Source of the DNA: Bacteroidales bacterium
GTDB taxonomy: Bacteria > Bacteroidota > Bacteroidia > Bacteroidales > UBA932
DNA length: 20,277 bases
Assembly: GCA_017429205.1 (NCBI GenBank)
Contig: JAFRPH010000037.1
Span: forward strand, 1-20,277
Direction of reading: 5' to 3'
Positions within the stretch are counted from its first letter, which is position 1; every line of letters starts with the position of its first letter. Position numbers and translations under genes: made by a program. This document shows positions 7,891-15,151 of this stretch, piece by piece. The notes under the pieces were generated by a model, which worked only from the letters and a program-made list of their open reading frames with translations, had not been told where the DNA came from and searched no databases.

Positions 7891-7977
7891 AGATTTCTCG
7901 ACTTCGCCTTCGGCTCCGCTCGAAATGACAGAATCGCTTCTTTTCATTTCGACCGAGCGAAGCGAGCGGAGAAATCT
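7891..7977. repeat. Composite dispersed repeat, copy 2 (between argE and argH)
   Basis: The arm at 7891-7930 is the exact reverse complement of the 40-base right arm of copy 1. After a 12-base spacer the arm at 7943-7977 is a near-copy of the complement of copy 1's left arm. The two composites therefore share architecture and spacer length but lie in opposite orientation. This copy begins one base after the argE stop and ends 12 bases before the argH start. It can fold into one long hairpin in the mRNA. Confidence 0.9.
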
Positions 7978-7978
7978 G

Positions 7979-9013
7979 TCAAACAGTAAGGTTATCCAAT
8001 AAATTCACATAAATTTCCACCGCCTTGGCAATGTCGTCGACCATTACGTACTCGTTCGCCGTGTGGGAGCGGGGGGAATCGCCGGGGCCGAGCTTGACGG
8101 AGGGGAAGCGGCAGAGGGCCTGGTTGGAGAGGGTGGGCGAGCCGACGGCCGGGAGGCCGAGGGCGAGCCCCCGTTGCACCAGCGGGTGGTCCTTCGCGAT
8201 GGATGAGCCGTGCAGCCGCGTGGAGCGCGCCTTCACCTCGCAAGGGGCTTCCCCTTGGATCAGTTCCAGGAGTTCCTCGTTGGTATACAGCCCATTGGAA
8301 CGGATGTCCACGACGAAGGTGCACAGGTCGGGAATCACGTTGTGCTGCGTGCCAGCGTTGATCTGCGTCACCGTCATCTTGACCGGGCCCAGGAGGTCGG
8401 AGACCTTCTCGAACTGCTTGTTCCGGAACCATTCGATGGCCGGAAGGGCCTTATAGATGGCATTGACGCCTGTGTTCCGCGCCGCGTGTCCGGCGACGCC
8501 TTTCACGGCGCAGTCCAGCACCATCAGTCCCTTTTCCGCCACGACCATCTCCAATGAGGTCGGCTCCCCGAACACGCCGCAGGCGACGGGACCGCAGGCC
8601 GCCTCGATCTCCTGCAGGGAGATCTCGAGGCCGTTGCGGCCGCTGGACTCCTCCTCCGCGGAAATCGAGAGGACCAGCGTGTAGGGCTGCGGCTTGGCGG
8701 TGAGGCGCTTGAACGCCTCGATGAGCGCCACGACGGATGCGCCGTCGTCGTTGCTCCCGAGCCCGTACAGCCGGCCGTCTTCGACGGCGGGCGCGAACGG
8801 GTCCCGGGTCCACCCGGCGACGGGCTTCACCGTGTCGATGTGCGCGTCGACGAGGACGACCGGCCCCTGGCCGGCGGCGCACCAGAGGTTGTTGCCGCAG
8901 CGGTGCGGGGCGAACCCCTCGGCGCCGAGCCGCGCCTGGAGGAAGTCGGCGACCGCCTTCTCGTCCCCGCTGAGCGAGGGGATGGCGATCATCTGCCGGA
9001 GAAGGTCCGTCAT
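7979..9013 (-). CDS. argE: N-acylornithine deacylase (ArgE-type, M20 family)
   Basis: The 344-residue protein belongs to the ArgE/DapE/CPG2 (M20) zinc hydrolases. It shows AHIDT (57-61), the metal-bridging aspartate in GSNDDGAS (about 87-94), and SAEEESSGRNG with the catalytic glutamate near 120-122. The small dimerisation domain includes GVAGHAARNTGVNAI, and the C-terminal GPGDSPRSHTANE supplies the last metal histidine. In this locus it should remove the acyl group (acetyl or, more likely, succinyl) from citrulline or ornithine intermediates. In organisms using acylornithine carbamoyltransferase the substrate is the acylated citrulline. The start at 9013 overlaps the argG stop by ATGA, pointing to translational coupling. 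An apparent upstream extension in the same frame is antisense-free noise inside argG. DapE is the main alternative, but context favours ArgE. Confidence 0.92.
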   Translation of the reverse strand: MTDLLRQMIAIPSLSGDEKAVADFLQARLGAEGFAPHRCGNNLWCAAGQGPVVLVDAHIDTVKPVAGWTRDPFAPAVEDGRLYGLGSNDDGASVVALIEAFKRLTAKPQPYTLVLSISAEEESSGRNGLEISLQEIEAACGPVACGVFGEPTSLEMVVAEKGLMVLDCAVKGVAGHAARNTGVNAIYKALPAIEWFRNKQFEKVSDLLGPVKMTVTQINAGTQHNVIPDLCTFVVDIRSNGLYTNEELLELIQGEAPCEVKARSTRLHGSSIAKDHPLVQRGLALGLPAVGSPTLSNQALCRFPSVKLGPGDSPRSHTANEYVMVDDIAKAVEIYVNLLDNLTV

Positions 9014-10200
9014 AACAGCTCGTCCTCGTGCCGGTTGTAGTACACCCGCAGCGGGGTGGACAGAACCTTGATGAAGCCCTTCGCGTCTTCCGCGGTCCAT
9101 CCCTTCTGCATCTCGCCGTACTCGCCGAACTTGGTCTTCACGAGGTCGTTGACGCTCTCGACGCCCACGGTCTCGAACTGCTTGGGCCCATAGTTCACGA
9201 TCACGGTGCCGGTCACGTTGCGCTGGCTGGACTCGAGCATCGCCTCGATGTCGCGCATCACCGGCTCCAGGTACTGGCTTTCGTGCAGGAACATCCCGTA
9301 CCAGGTGCCCACCTGGTCCTTCCAGTACTGCTGCCACTTGGACAGGGTGTATTTCTCCAGGTACTTGTGGGCGGCGATGATGAGCATCGGCGCGGCGGCC
9401 TCGAAGCCCACCCGGCCCTTGATGCCGATGATGGTGTCCCCGACGTGGATGTCCCGGCCGAGGCCGTAGCCCTCGACGGAGGTCTCCAGGGCCTGGATGG
9501 CGGCGACGGGGGAGTCGAAGGCCTTCCCGTCCACGGAGACGAGCTGGCCCTTCTCGAAGCCGAGCTTCACCGTCTTCTCGCCGGACTTGGTGACCGGCTT
9601 CAGGTAGGCCGATTCGGGGAGGCCCTGCGCGGAATCCAGCAGTTCGCCGCCGCAGATGGACGTGCCCCAGAGGCCCACGTTGTAGGAGTACTTGAGCTTG
9701 GCGAAATCGGCCGGGAAGCCGTGGCCGTTGAGGTAGTCCACCTCTTCCTGGCGGCTGAGGGCCCGGTCGCGGGTGAGGGTGATGATCTCCATCTCGGGGC
9801 ACATCACCTGGAAGGTCATGTCGAACCGGACCTGGTCGTTGCCGGCGCCGGTGGAGCCGTGGGCGATCGCGTCGGCCCCGACCTCCTTGGCGTAGCGGGC
9901 GATGGCGATGGCCTGGAAGATACGCTCCGACGACACGGAGATGGGGTAGGTGCCGCCCCGGAGGACGTTGCCGTACACCATATATTTCAAGCTCTTCTCA
10001 TAGTATTCATCCTTGACGTCCAGGGTGGCGTAGGCCTTGGCGCCCAGCTTGTAGGCGTTCTCTTCGTTCTTCTTGAGCTGGGCGGGGGAGAACCCGCCGG
10101 TGTCCGCGCAGGCGGCGTATACTTCGTGGCCCTGGTTGGCCAGATACATCACGGTATAGGAGGTGTCCAGGCCTCCGCTGTAAGCGACGACGATTTTCAT
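9010..10200 (-). CDS. argG: Argininosuccinate synthase
   Basis: The 396-residue cytosolic enzyme joins citrulline and aspartate, using ATP, to form argininosuccinate. The ATP-pyrophosphatase loop SGGLDTS lies at residues 8-14, and the conserved nucleotide and substrate segment AHGSTGAGNDQVRFD at 113-127. Length is typical. Its ATG (10200) overlaps the argR stop in an ATGA, and its own stop overlaps the argE start in the same way, so argR, argG and argE form a tightly coupled set. Placement behind argR and away from argC and argD means the pathway genes here are split between two divergent units. Confidence 0.97.
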   Translation of the reverse strand: MKIVVAYSGGLDTSYTVMYLANQGHEVYAACADTGGFSPAQLKKNEENAYKLGAKAYATLDVKDEYYEKSLKYMVYGNVLRGGTYPISVSSERIFQAIAIARYAKEVGADAIAHGSTGAGNDQVRFDMTFQVMCPEMEIITLTRDRALSRQEEVDYLNGHGFPADFAKLKYSYNVGLWGTSICGGELLDSAQGLPESAYLKPVTKSGEKTVKLGFEKGQLVSVDGKAFDSPVAAIQALETSVEGYGLGRDIHVGDTIIGIKGRVGFEAAAPMLIIAAHKYLEKYTLSKWQQYWKDQVGTWYGMFLHESQYLEPVMRDIEAMLESSQRNVTGTVIVNYGPKQFETVGVESVNDLVKTKFGEYGEMQKGWTAEDAKGFIKVLSTPLRVYYNRHEDELL

Positions 10201-10652
10201 GGTATGTAACGGTTTTTGATTTCAGGGAAAAGGGTGGTGAGGGCGTCGAGCACGCTTTCGGGGGTGGATCCTTCCCGGAGGATCAGGAGGATCGTGTCGT
10301 CCCCGGCGATGGTCCCGAGGACCGGGCCCACGACGTGGTTGTCGATGAGGACGGCGACGGCGTTCGCCAGGCCCGGCCGGGTGCGGATGACGCCGAGGTT
10401 CGCGGAAAACTGGATCCGGAGGATGCCGGAGGTGAAGTCGACGGAGAGGCTCCGGCCCCGGGCCGGCACGACATAGCCTTCGCCGGGAACCTTGGAGATC
10501 CGGAGGGCTTTCAAGTCGCGGGACAGGGTGGCCTGGGTGGAGGCGATGCCTGCTTCCTTCAGCCGGGAGGCCAGCTCTTCCTGGCTGAACACGGGTCCGG
10601 CCTGGATGATGTCCAGGATGGCCTGCTGTCGGATTTTGGTGTTGTTCTGCAT
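10197..10652 (-). CDS. argR: Arginine repressor ArgR
   Basis: The 151-residue DNA-binding protein senses arginine and controls arginine genes. The N-terminal winged helix (about 1-70) carries the recognition helix in STQATLSRDLKAL (38-50). The C-terminal oligomerisation and arginine-binding domain includes GTIAGDDTILLI, with the aspartate pair of the GDDT motif at 118-119. Length matches the family (about 150). It is the first gene of the minus-strand unit and faces the GNAT gene across a 114-base control region, so it most likely regulates both units and itself. Confidence 0.95.
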   Translation of the reverse strand: MQNNTKIRQQAILDIIQAGPVFSQEELASRLKEAGIASTQATLSRDLKALRISKVPGEGYVVPARGRSLSVDFTSGILRIQFSANLGVIRTRPGLANAVAVLIDNHVVGPVLGTIAGDDTILLILREGSTPESVLDALTTLFPEIKNRYIP

Positions 10653-10680
10653 ATTTCGTGGATATCTATCCTGTTTTTTG

Positions 10681-10688
10681 CAAAGGTA
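10681..10688 (-). promoter_or_regulatory. Candidate -7 promoter element of argR
   Basis: TACCTTTG on the minus strand is a perfect TAnnTTTG match 28 bases upstream of the argR start codon. The expected -33 position falls in the AT-rich stretch that carries the opposite promoter, and no clear TTTG is found there on this strand. Confidence 0.6.
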
Positions 10689-10715
10689 TGCATTTTTATT
10701 GGAAATATTTGCATA
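10687..10715. promoter_or_regulatory. Possible ArgR operator between the divergent promoters
   Basis: TATGCA at 10687-10692 and its complement TGCATA at 10710-10715 flank 17 AT-rich bases. The pair touches the argR -7 box on one side and the -33 box of the GNAT promoter on the other. The TTTGCAT half resembles the TGAAT half-site of the known ARG box with a mismatch, while the other half does not fit well. This is inference from position and symmetry. Confidence 0.3.
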
Positions 10716-10739
10716 ATATGAAAAAAAATTTTAATTTTG
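10708..10739 (+). promoter_or_regulatory. Promoter of the GNAT-argCDF'B-carAB unit
   Basis: TTTG at 10708-10711, exactly 20 bases, then TAATTTTG at 10732-10739 is a full match to the Bacteroidota housekeeping promoter. Transcription would begin about 7 bases downstream, leaving a leader of roughly 20 nt before the ATG at 10767. This also rules out the TTG at 10737 as a start codon, since it lies inside the promoter. Confidence 0.8.
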
Positions 10740-10766
10740 TCCCCGGTTAGTACAACGAACGCGTTT

Positions 10767-11333
10767 ATGGAATTCCAAGTCATGGTGGCCCAAGAGTGCC
10801 ACACGGCCTATTCTGAGGCCATCTGTCAAGAAATTTACGTCTCCTCCCTGGAGCGGAAAACGGGCATCGCGAACCGGTCCCCGGAATACATCAATGAAAA
10901 AATACGCGCGGGCAAGGCGGTGATCGCCCTCACCGAGGACGGCGAATTCGCCGGCTTCTCCTACATCGAGTCCTGGGGCGGCAAGAGCTTCGTCGCCAAC
11001 TCCGGCCTCATCGTCGCGCACAAGTTCCGCGGGATGGGCCTCGCCAAGAAGATCAAGGAGCAGACGTTCATCCTGTCCCGGAAACTCTTCCCGGACGCCA
11101 AGATCTTCTCCATCACCACCGGCGCGGCGGTGATGAAGATGAACTACGAGTTCGGCTTCCGTCCCGTCCCGTTCTCCGAGCTCACGGACGATCCCGAGTT
11201 CTGGAAAGGCTGCGAAGGCTGCCGCCACTTCGGCATCCTGAAGGACCGCGAGTACCGGATGTGCCTGTGCACGGGTCTCCTGTACGACCCCAAGGAGCAT
11301 CTGACCATCCACCATCCCGGGGAGGAAGCATGA
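10767..11333 (+). CDS. GNAT-family N-acyltransferase, probable N-acylglutamate synthase
   Basis: The 188-residue protein has a GNAT fold: strand-helix pattern plus the acyl-CoA pyrophosphate loop HKFRGMGLAKK (R88, G91, A93). Its C-terminal part carries a cysteine cluster (C149, C152, C166, C168) that could bind a metal. No argJ or classical argA is in the locus, yet every later arginine step is present, and this is the first gene of the unit. It should therefore make N-acylglutamate from glutamate and an acyl-CoA. With an N-succinylornithine-type carbamoyltransferase downstream, succinyl-CoA is the likely donor. A GNAT protein in the arginine cluster of Bacteroides thetaiotaomicron has been proposed to do this. 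The start is the ATG at 10767, about 20 bases past the expected transcription start. The stop overlaps argC in ATGA. Role inferred from fold and context. Confidence 0.75.
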   Translation: MEFQVMVAQECHTAYSEAICQEIYVSSLERKTGIANRSPEYINEKIRAGKAVIALTEDGEFAGFSYIESWGGKSFVANSGLIVAHKFRGMGLAKKIKEQTFILSRKLFPDAKIFSITTGAAVMKMNYEFGFRPVPFSELTDDPEFWKGCEGCRHFGILKDREYRMCLCTGLLYDPKEHLTIHHPGEEA

Positions 11334-12277
11334 TCCGCGCGGGTATCATCGGGGGAGCCGGCTATACCGCCGGCGAACTGGTCCGGCTGCTGGTGAACCA
11401 TCCGGCGGCCGAAATCGCCTGGATCCATTCCGAGAGCCAGGCGGGGAAGCCCGTGGCGGAACACCACCCCGGCCTCGTGGGCGACACCGACCTCGTCTTT
11501 ACCGACGTCGTCGACCTGGAAGGGATCGACGTCCTCTTCCTGTGTCAGGCCCACGGCAAGAGCCGCGCTTTCTGGGAGGAACACCCCTGCCCCGCGGGGC
11601 TCAAGGTCGTGGACCTGGCCCAGGACTTCCGCGACGAGTCCGACGGCTATGTCTATGGCCTTCCGGAACTCAACCGGAACCGGATCCTGGGGGCGGAGAA
11701 AGTGGCCAATCCGGGCTGCTTCGCGACGGCCATCCAGCTGGCGCTCCTGCCGCTGGCGAAGGCCGGCCTCCTCGGGGGCGACGTGCACGTGCAGGCCGTC
11801 ACCGGCTCCACCGGCGCCGGCGTCAAGCCCGCGCCCACGACGCACTTCAGCTGGCGGGACAACAACCTGTCCACCTATAAAGTCCTCACGCACCAGCACC
11901 TGGCGGAAATCCGCCGCAACCTGGGCGTCGGGGAAAACCTGCATTTCATCCCCGTCCGGGGCGATTTCCCCCGCGGCATCTTCGCCGTCGCCGAGACCGC
12001 CTGCGCCCTCTCCCCGGAGGAAGTGACGGCCCTGTACAAGGCTTTCTATGCCGATGCGGCCTTCACGCACGTCCTCCCCGGTTCCGTGGACCTCAAGCAG
12101 GTGGTCAACACGAACAAGTGCCTGATCTCCCTGGAACTGCACGACGGCCAGCTCGTCGTCACCTCCGTCATCGACAATCTCCTCAAAGGCGCCTCCGGCC
12201 AGGCCGTGCAGAACATGAACCTCCTGTTCTCCCTCCCCGAAACCGCCGGCCTCCGCCTGAAAGCTTCCGCATTTTGA
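11330..12277 (+). CDS. argC: N-acyl-gamma-glutamyl-phosphate reductase
   Basis: The 315-residue NADPH-dependent enzyme reduces N-acylglutamyl phosphate to the semialdehyde. It shows the nucleotide-binding loop GIIGGAGYTAGEL at 5-17, the catalytic cysteine C130 in NPGCFATA, and the later HFIPVRGDFPRGIFA segment of the dehydrogenase domain. The chosen ATG at 11330 gives this standard N-terminus and overlaps the GNAT stop by ATGA; a longer in-frame start lies within the GNAT gene. It ends one base before argD. Confidence 0.96.
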   Translation: MIRAGIIGGAGYTAGELVRLLVNHPAAEIAWIHSESQAGKPVAEHHPGLVGDTDLVFTDVVDLEGIDVLFLCQAHGKSRAFWEEHPCPAGLKVVDLAQDFRDESDGYVYGLPELNRNRILGAEKVANPGCFATAIQLALLPLAKAGLLGGDVHVQAVTGSTGAGVKPAPTTHFSWRDNNLSTYKVLTHQHLAEIRRNLGVGENLHFIPVRGDFPRGIFAVAETACALSPEEVTALYKAFYADAAFTHVLPGSVDLKQVVNTNKCLISLELHDGQLVVTSVIDNLLKGASGQAVQNMNLLFSLPETAGLRLKASAF

Positions 12278-12278
12278 T

Positions 12279-13403
12279 ATGGACTTATTCAATGTATACA
12301 AGAGGTGGAACATCGAGCCCGTGCGCGGGCAGGGTTCCACGCTGTGGGACGCCGAGGGCCAGGAGTACCTGGACCTGTACGGCGGCCACGCCGTGATCAG
12401 CATCGGGCACTGCCACCCGCATTACGTGGCGGCGATCCGGGAGCAGATCGGCAAGCTGGGCTTCTACTCCAACGCCGTGCAGAACGGCCTGCAGGACGCC
12501 CTGGCGCAGAAACTCGGAAAGATCAGCGGCTATGACGCCTACCACCTGTTCCTGTGCAACAGCGGGGCGGAGGCCAACGAGAACGCGCTGAAGCTGGCGT
12601 CGTTCCATACCGGCCGTTCCAAGGTCCTCGCCTTCGGCGGGGCCTTCCACGGCCGCACCGCCGGCGCCGTGAGCGTCACCGACAATCCCAAGATCCGCGC
12701 CCCGTTCAATGCCACGCCCAACGTGGCCTTCGTCCCCCTGGGCGACCTCGCCGCCGCGGAGAAGGAACTGTCGACGAACGCCTACGCCGCCGTCATCATC
12801 GAAGGCATCCAGGGCGTCGCGGGCATCAAGCTCCCGTCGGATGCGTTCCTGCAGGACCTCCGGGCCCTGTGCGACCGCACCGGCACGCTCCTCGTGCTGG
12901 ACGAGATCCAGTCCGGCTGCGGCCGGACCGGCCGGTTCTTCGCCCACCAGTACGCGGGCGTGGAGGCGGACCTCGTCACGATGGCCAAGGGCCTTGCCGG
13001 CGGCATCCCCATCGGCGCCGTCCTCATCAACCCGGCCATCCAGGCCTCCTACGGCCTGCTGGGCACGACTTTCGGCGGCAACCACATCGCCTGCGCAGCG
13101 GCCATCGCCGTCCTCGAGGTCATCGAGGCGGAAGGCCTGGTCGCGAAGGCGGAGAAGTTGGGCGCCTGGTTCGAGTCCCAGCTGGTCGGCGACCCCGCCC
13201 TGGCGGACTACCGCGGCCGCGGCCTGATGATCGGCCTGGAGATCAAGCCCGCCTTCAAGGGCCTCCGGGACCGGCTCCTGTACGAGAAACACATTTTCAC
13301 CGGCGCTTCCGGGGAGAACGTCATCCGGCTTCTTCCCGCCTTGAACCTTCCCGAGGAGGGCGCCTGGCAGTTCGTGGAAGCCTGGAAAGCATTGACGAAA
13401 TGA
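12279..13403 (+). CDS. argD: N-acylornithine aminotransferase
   Basis: The 374-residue PLP enzyme of aminotransferase class III converts N-acylglutamate semialdehyde to N-acylornithine with glutamate as donor. Diagnostic residues are NSGAEANE at 94-101, which holds cofactor phosphate, the ring-binding aspartate D208 in LDEIQSGCGRTG, and the Schiff-base lysine K237 in MAKGLAGG. Length is usual for the short bacterial ArgD proteins. It starts one base after argC, and its stop overlaps the next gene's start (ATGA). By context the natural substrate is probably the succinylated intermediate. Confidence 0.95.
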   Translation: MDLFNVYKRWNIEPVRGQGSTLWDAEGQEYLDLYGGHAVISIGHCHPHYVAAIREQIGKLGFYSNAVQNGLQDALAQKLGKISGYDAYHLFLCNSGAEANENALKLASFHTGRSKVLAFGGAFHGRTAGAVSVTDNPKIRAPFNATPNVAFVPLGDLAAAEKELSTNAYAAVIIEGIQGVAGIKLPSDAFLQDLRALCDRTGTLLVLDEIQSGCGRTGRFFAHQYAGVEADLVTMAKGLAGGIPIGAVLINPAIQASYGLLGTTFGGNHIACAAAIAVLEVIEAEGLVAKAEKLGAWFESQLVGDPALADYRGRGLMIGLEIKPAFKGLRDRLLYEKHIFTGASGENVIRLLPALNLPEEGAWQFVEAWKALTK

Positions 13404-14353
13404 AGCATTTTACCAGCATGAAGCAGCTGGGCGACCTGAAGGCCGCCCTCGCCGAGGCCGCCTACGTGAAGGCGAACCCCTTCGCGGACCAGGCGCTCGG
13501 CCATAACAAGACCGTCCTCCTCGTATTCTTCAACAACAGCCTGCGCACGCGCCTGAGCACCCAGAAGGCCGCCCTGAACCTGGGGATGAACCCCATCGTC
13601 CTGGACGTGAACCAGGGCGCCTGGAAGCTCGAGACCGGCCGCGGCGTGGTGATGGACGGGGACAAGAGCGAGCACATCCTGGAGGCGATTCCCGTGATGG
13701 GCTCGATGTGCGACATGATTGGCGTCCGCTCCTTCGCCCGGTTCGAGTCCCGGGACGACGACTACAACGAGGTGATCCTGAACCAGTTCATCCAGTATTC
13801 CGGCAAGCCGGTCTTCAGCATGGAGGCCGCCATCCGGCATCCGCTGCAGACCTTCGCGGACATCATCACCATCGAGGAGTACAAGACGAAACCCCGTCCG
13901 AAGGTGGTGATGACCTGGGCCCCGCATCCGCGGGCGCTCCCGCAGGCCGTCCCGAACTCCTTCGCCGAGGGCATGTCGATGACGGACTACGACTTCGTGA
14001 TCGCCAATCCGGAAGGTTACGACCTGGCGCCCGAGTTCGTGGGCAACGCGAAAGTGACGCACGACCAGGACGAGGCCCTCGCGGGCGCGGACTTCGTGTA
14101 CGCGAAGAACTGGGCCCCGTACCGGGAGGACATCTACGGCAAGGTCGTGAACTATGACATGGGCTGGACCGTGACCAAGGAGAAGATGGCGCTCACCAAC
14201 GACGCCTTCTTCATGCACTGCCTGCCGGTGCGCCGCAATATGATCGTGTCCGACGACGTCATCGAGAGCCCGCGCTCCCTGGTGATTCCGGAGGCGGCGA
14301 ACCGCGTGGTCTCCGCCCAGACCGTCCTCAAGATGCTGCTCCAGTCGCTATGA
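13400..14353 (+). CDS. argF': N-succinylornithine carbamoyltransferase (ArgF' type)
   Basis: The 317-residue enzyme carbamoylates N-acylornithine. It is clearly the Bacteroidota acylornithine branch and not ordinary OTCase. The carbamoyl-phosphate loop reads NSLRTRLS (46-53), and W75, HPLQTFAD (147-154), the TWAPHPRALPQAVPNS stretch, K236 and HCLPVRRN are present. These positions fit the numbering of the Bacteroides fragilis enzyme as I recall it, including Trp75 and Lys236. At position 90, where that enzyme has Pro and the acetylornithine enzyme of Xanthomonas has Glu, this protein has Ser (DKSEH, 88-92). A small uncharged residue there is expected to accept succinylornithine. The start at 13400 overlaps argD by ATGA and gives the family's standard N-terminus (MKHFTSMKQL); the open frame upstream is an out-of-frame reading of argD. 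The stop overlaps the argB start. Confidence 0.93.
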   Translation: MKHFTSMKQLGDLKAALAEAAYVKANPFADQALGHNKTVLLVFFNNSLRTRLSTQKAALNLGMNPIVLDVNQGAWKLETGRGVVMDGDKSEHILEAIPVMGSMCDMIGVRSFARFESRDDDYNEVILNQFIQYSGKPVFSMEAAIRHPLQTFADIITIEEYKTKPRPKVVMTWAPHPRALPQAVPNSFAEGMSMTDYDFVIANPEGYDLAPEFVGNAKVTHDQDEALAGADFVYAKNWAPYREDIYGKVVNYDMGWTVTKEKMALTNDAFFMHCLPVRRNMIVSDDVIESPRSLVIPEAANRVVSAQTVLKMLLQSL

Positions 14354-15126
14354 TCCGGGTGGTGAAATGCGGCGGGCAGGTCCTGGACGACGACGCCCTC
14401 CTGGAGGCTTTCTGCCGGGATTTCGCGGCCCTGGAAGGGCCCAAGGTCCTGGTCCACGGCGGCGGCGCCCTCGCCGGCCGTTTCCAGAAGGCCCTCGGCA
14501 TCGAGCCGGTCAAGTATGAAGGCCGGCGGGTGACGGACGACGCCACCCTGCAGGTCGTGACGATGGTTTACGCCGGCTGGTGCAACAAGCGGGTGGTCTC
14601 CCTCCTGCAGGCCGCCGGCTGCGACGCCATCGGCCTGTCCGGCTGCGACGGCTCCGTCATCACGGCGTCCAAGCGGCCGCCCCTCACCCTGTCCGACGGC
14701 CGGACGGTCGATTTCGGCTGGGTGGGCGACGTCTCTCCCGCGAGCGTCCGCACGGAATTCCTGCAGCTGCTGCTGGACAACGGCCTGACGCCGGTCCTTT
14801 GCGCCATCAACCACGACGGCGCGGGCCAGCTGCTGAACACGAATGCCGATACGGTCGCGGCCTCGGTGGCCGCCGCCCTCGGCGCCGGTCTGACGACCTG
14901 CTTCGAGCAGCCGGGCGTCCTCGAGGACCGGAACGATCCTTCCAGCGTGATCCCTTTCATCGACAAGGACACGTACGCTTCCCTGAAGGCCCGCGGCATC
15001 GTCGCCGACGGGATGATTCCCAAGCTGGACCAAGCTTTCGACGCCCTCGTCAAGGGTGCGGCCGAGGTCCGCATCTGCCACAGTTCCGCCCTCCTCACGG
15101 ACGGCGGGACCCTGATCCGACAATAG
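14350..15126 (+). CDS. argB: N-acylglutamate kinase
   Basis: The 258-residue amino-acid kinase phosphorylates N-acylglutamate, the second pathway step. It has the N-terminal lysine-glycine motif (VVKCGGQV, K6), the HGGGALAG loop, GRRVTDDATLQVVTMVYAG, and the C-terminal LLNTNADTVAA and GMIPKLDQAFDAL segments typical of ArgB. It is shorter than arginine-inhibited NAGKs, which carry an extra N-terminal helix. That suggests control by ArgR rather than by feedback at this enzyme, though this is inference. The start overlaps argF' (ATGA). The stop codon TAG at 15124-15126 runs into a dispersed repeat that also supplies the carA start. Confidence 0.95.
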   Translation: MIRVVKCGGQVLDDDALLEAFCRDFAALEGPKVLVHGGGALAGRFQKALGIEPVKYEGRRVTDDATLQVVTMVYAGWCNKRVVSLLQAAGCDAIGLSGCDGSVITASKRPPLTLSDGRTVDFGWVGDVSPASVRTEFLQLLLDNGLTPVLCAINHDGAGQLLNTNADTVAASVAAALGAGLTTCFEQPGVLEDRNDPSSVIPFIDKDTYASLKARGIVADGMIPKLDQAFDALVKGAAEVRICHSSALLTDGGTLIRQ

Positions 15127-15151
15127 ATTTCTCGACAAGCTCGAAATGACA
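15125..15151. repeat. Short dispersed repeat bridging argB and carA
   Basis: This 27-base unit begins AGATTTCTCGAC and ends GCTCGAAATGACA. It is the arm found at 7891-7930 with its middle deleted. It includes the last two bases of the argB stop, the whole 19-base gap, and the first six bases of carA including the ATG at 15146. Its near-palindromic ends can form a small hairpin over the carA initiation region. Confidence 0.85.

Noticed and set aside
7879..7947. A longer ArgH starting at 7947.
   Set aside because: The 23 extra residues are translated from the dispersed repeat, and family alignments begin at MKIW.
7979..9802. A 607-codon minus-strand frame extending argE upstream.
   Set aside because: The first half is an out-of-frame reading of argG, rich in R, G and P. 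The real argE start at 9013 overlaps the argG stop in ATGA.
12554..14353. A 599-codon plus-strand frame extending argF' upstream.
   Set aside because: The first part is an out-of-frame reading of argD. The start at 13400 gives the family's normal length and N-terminus.
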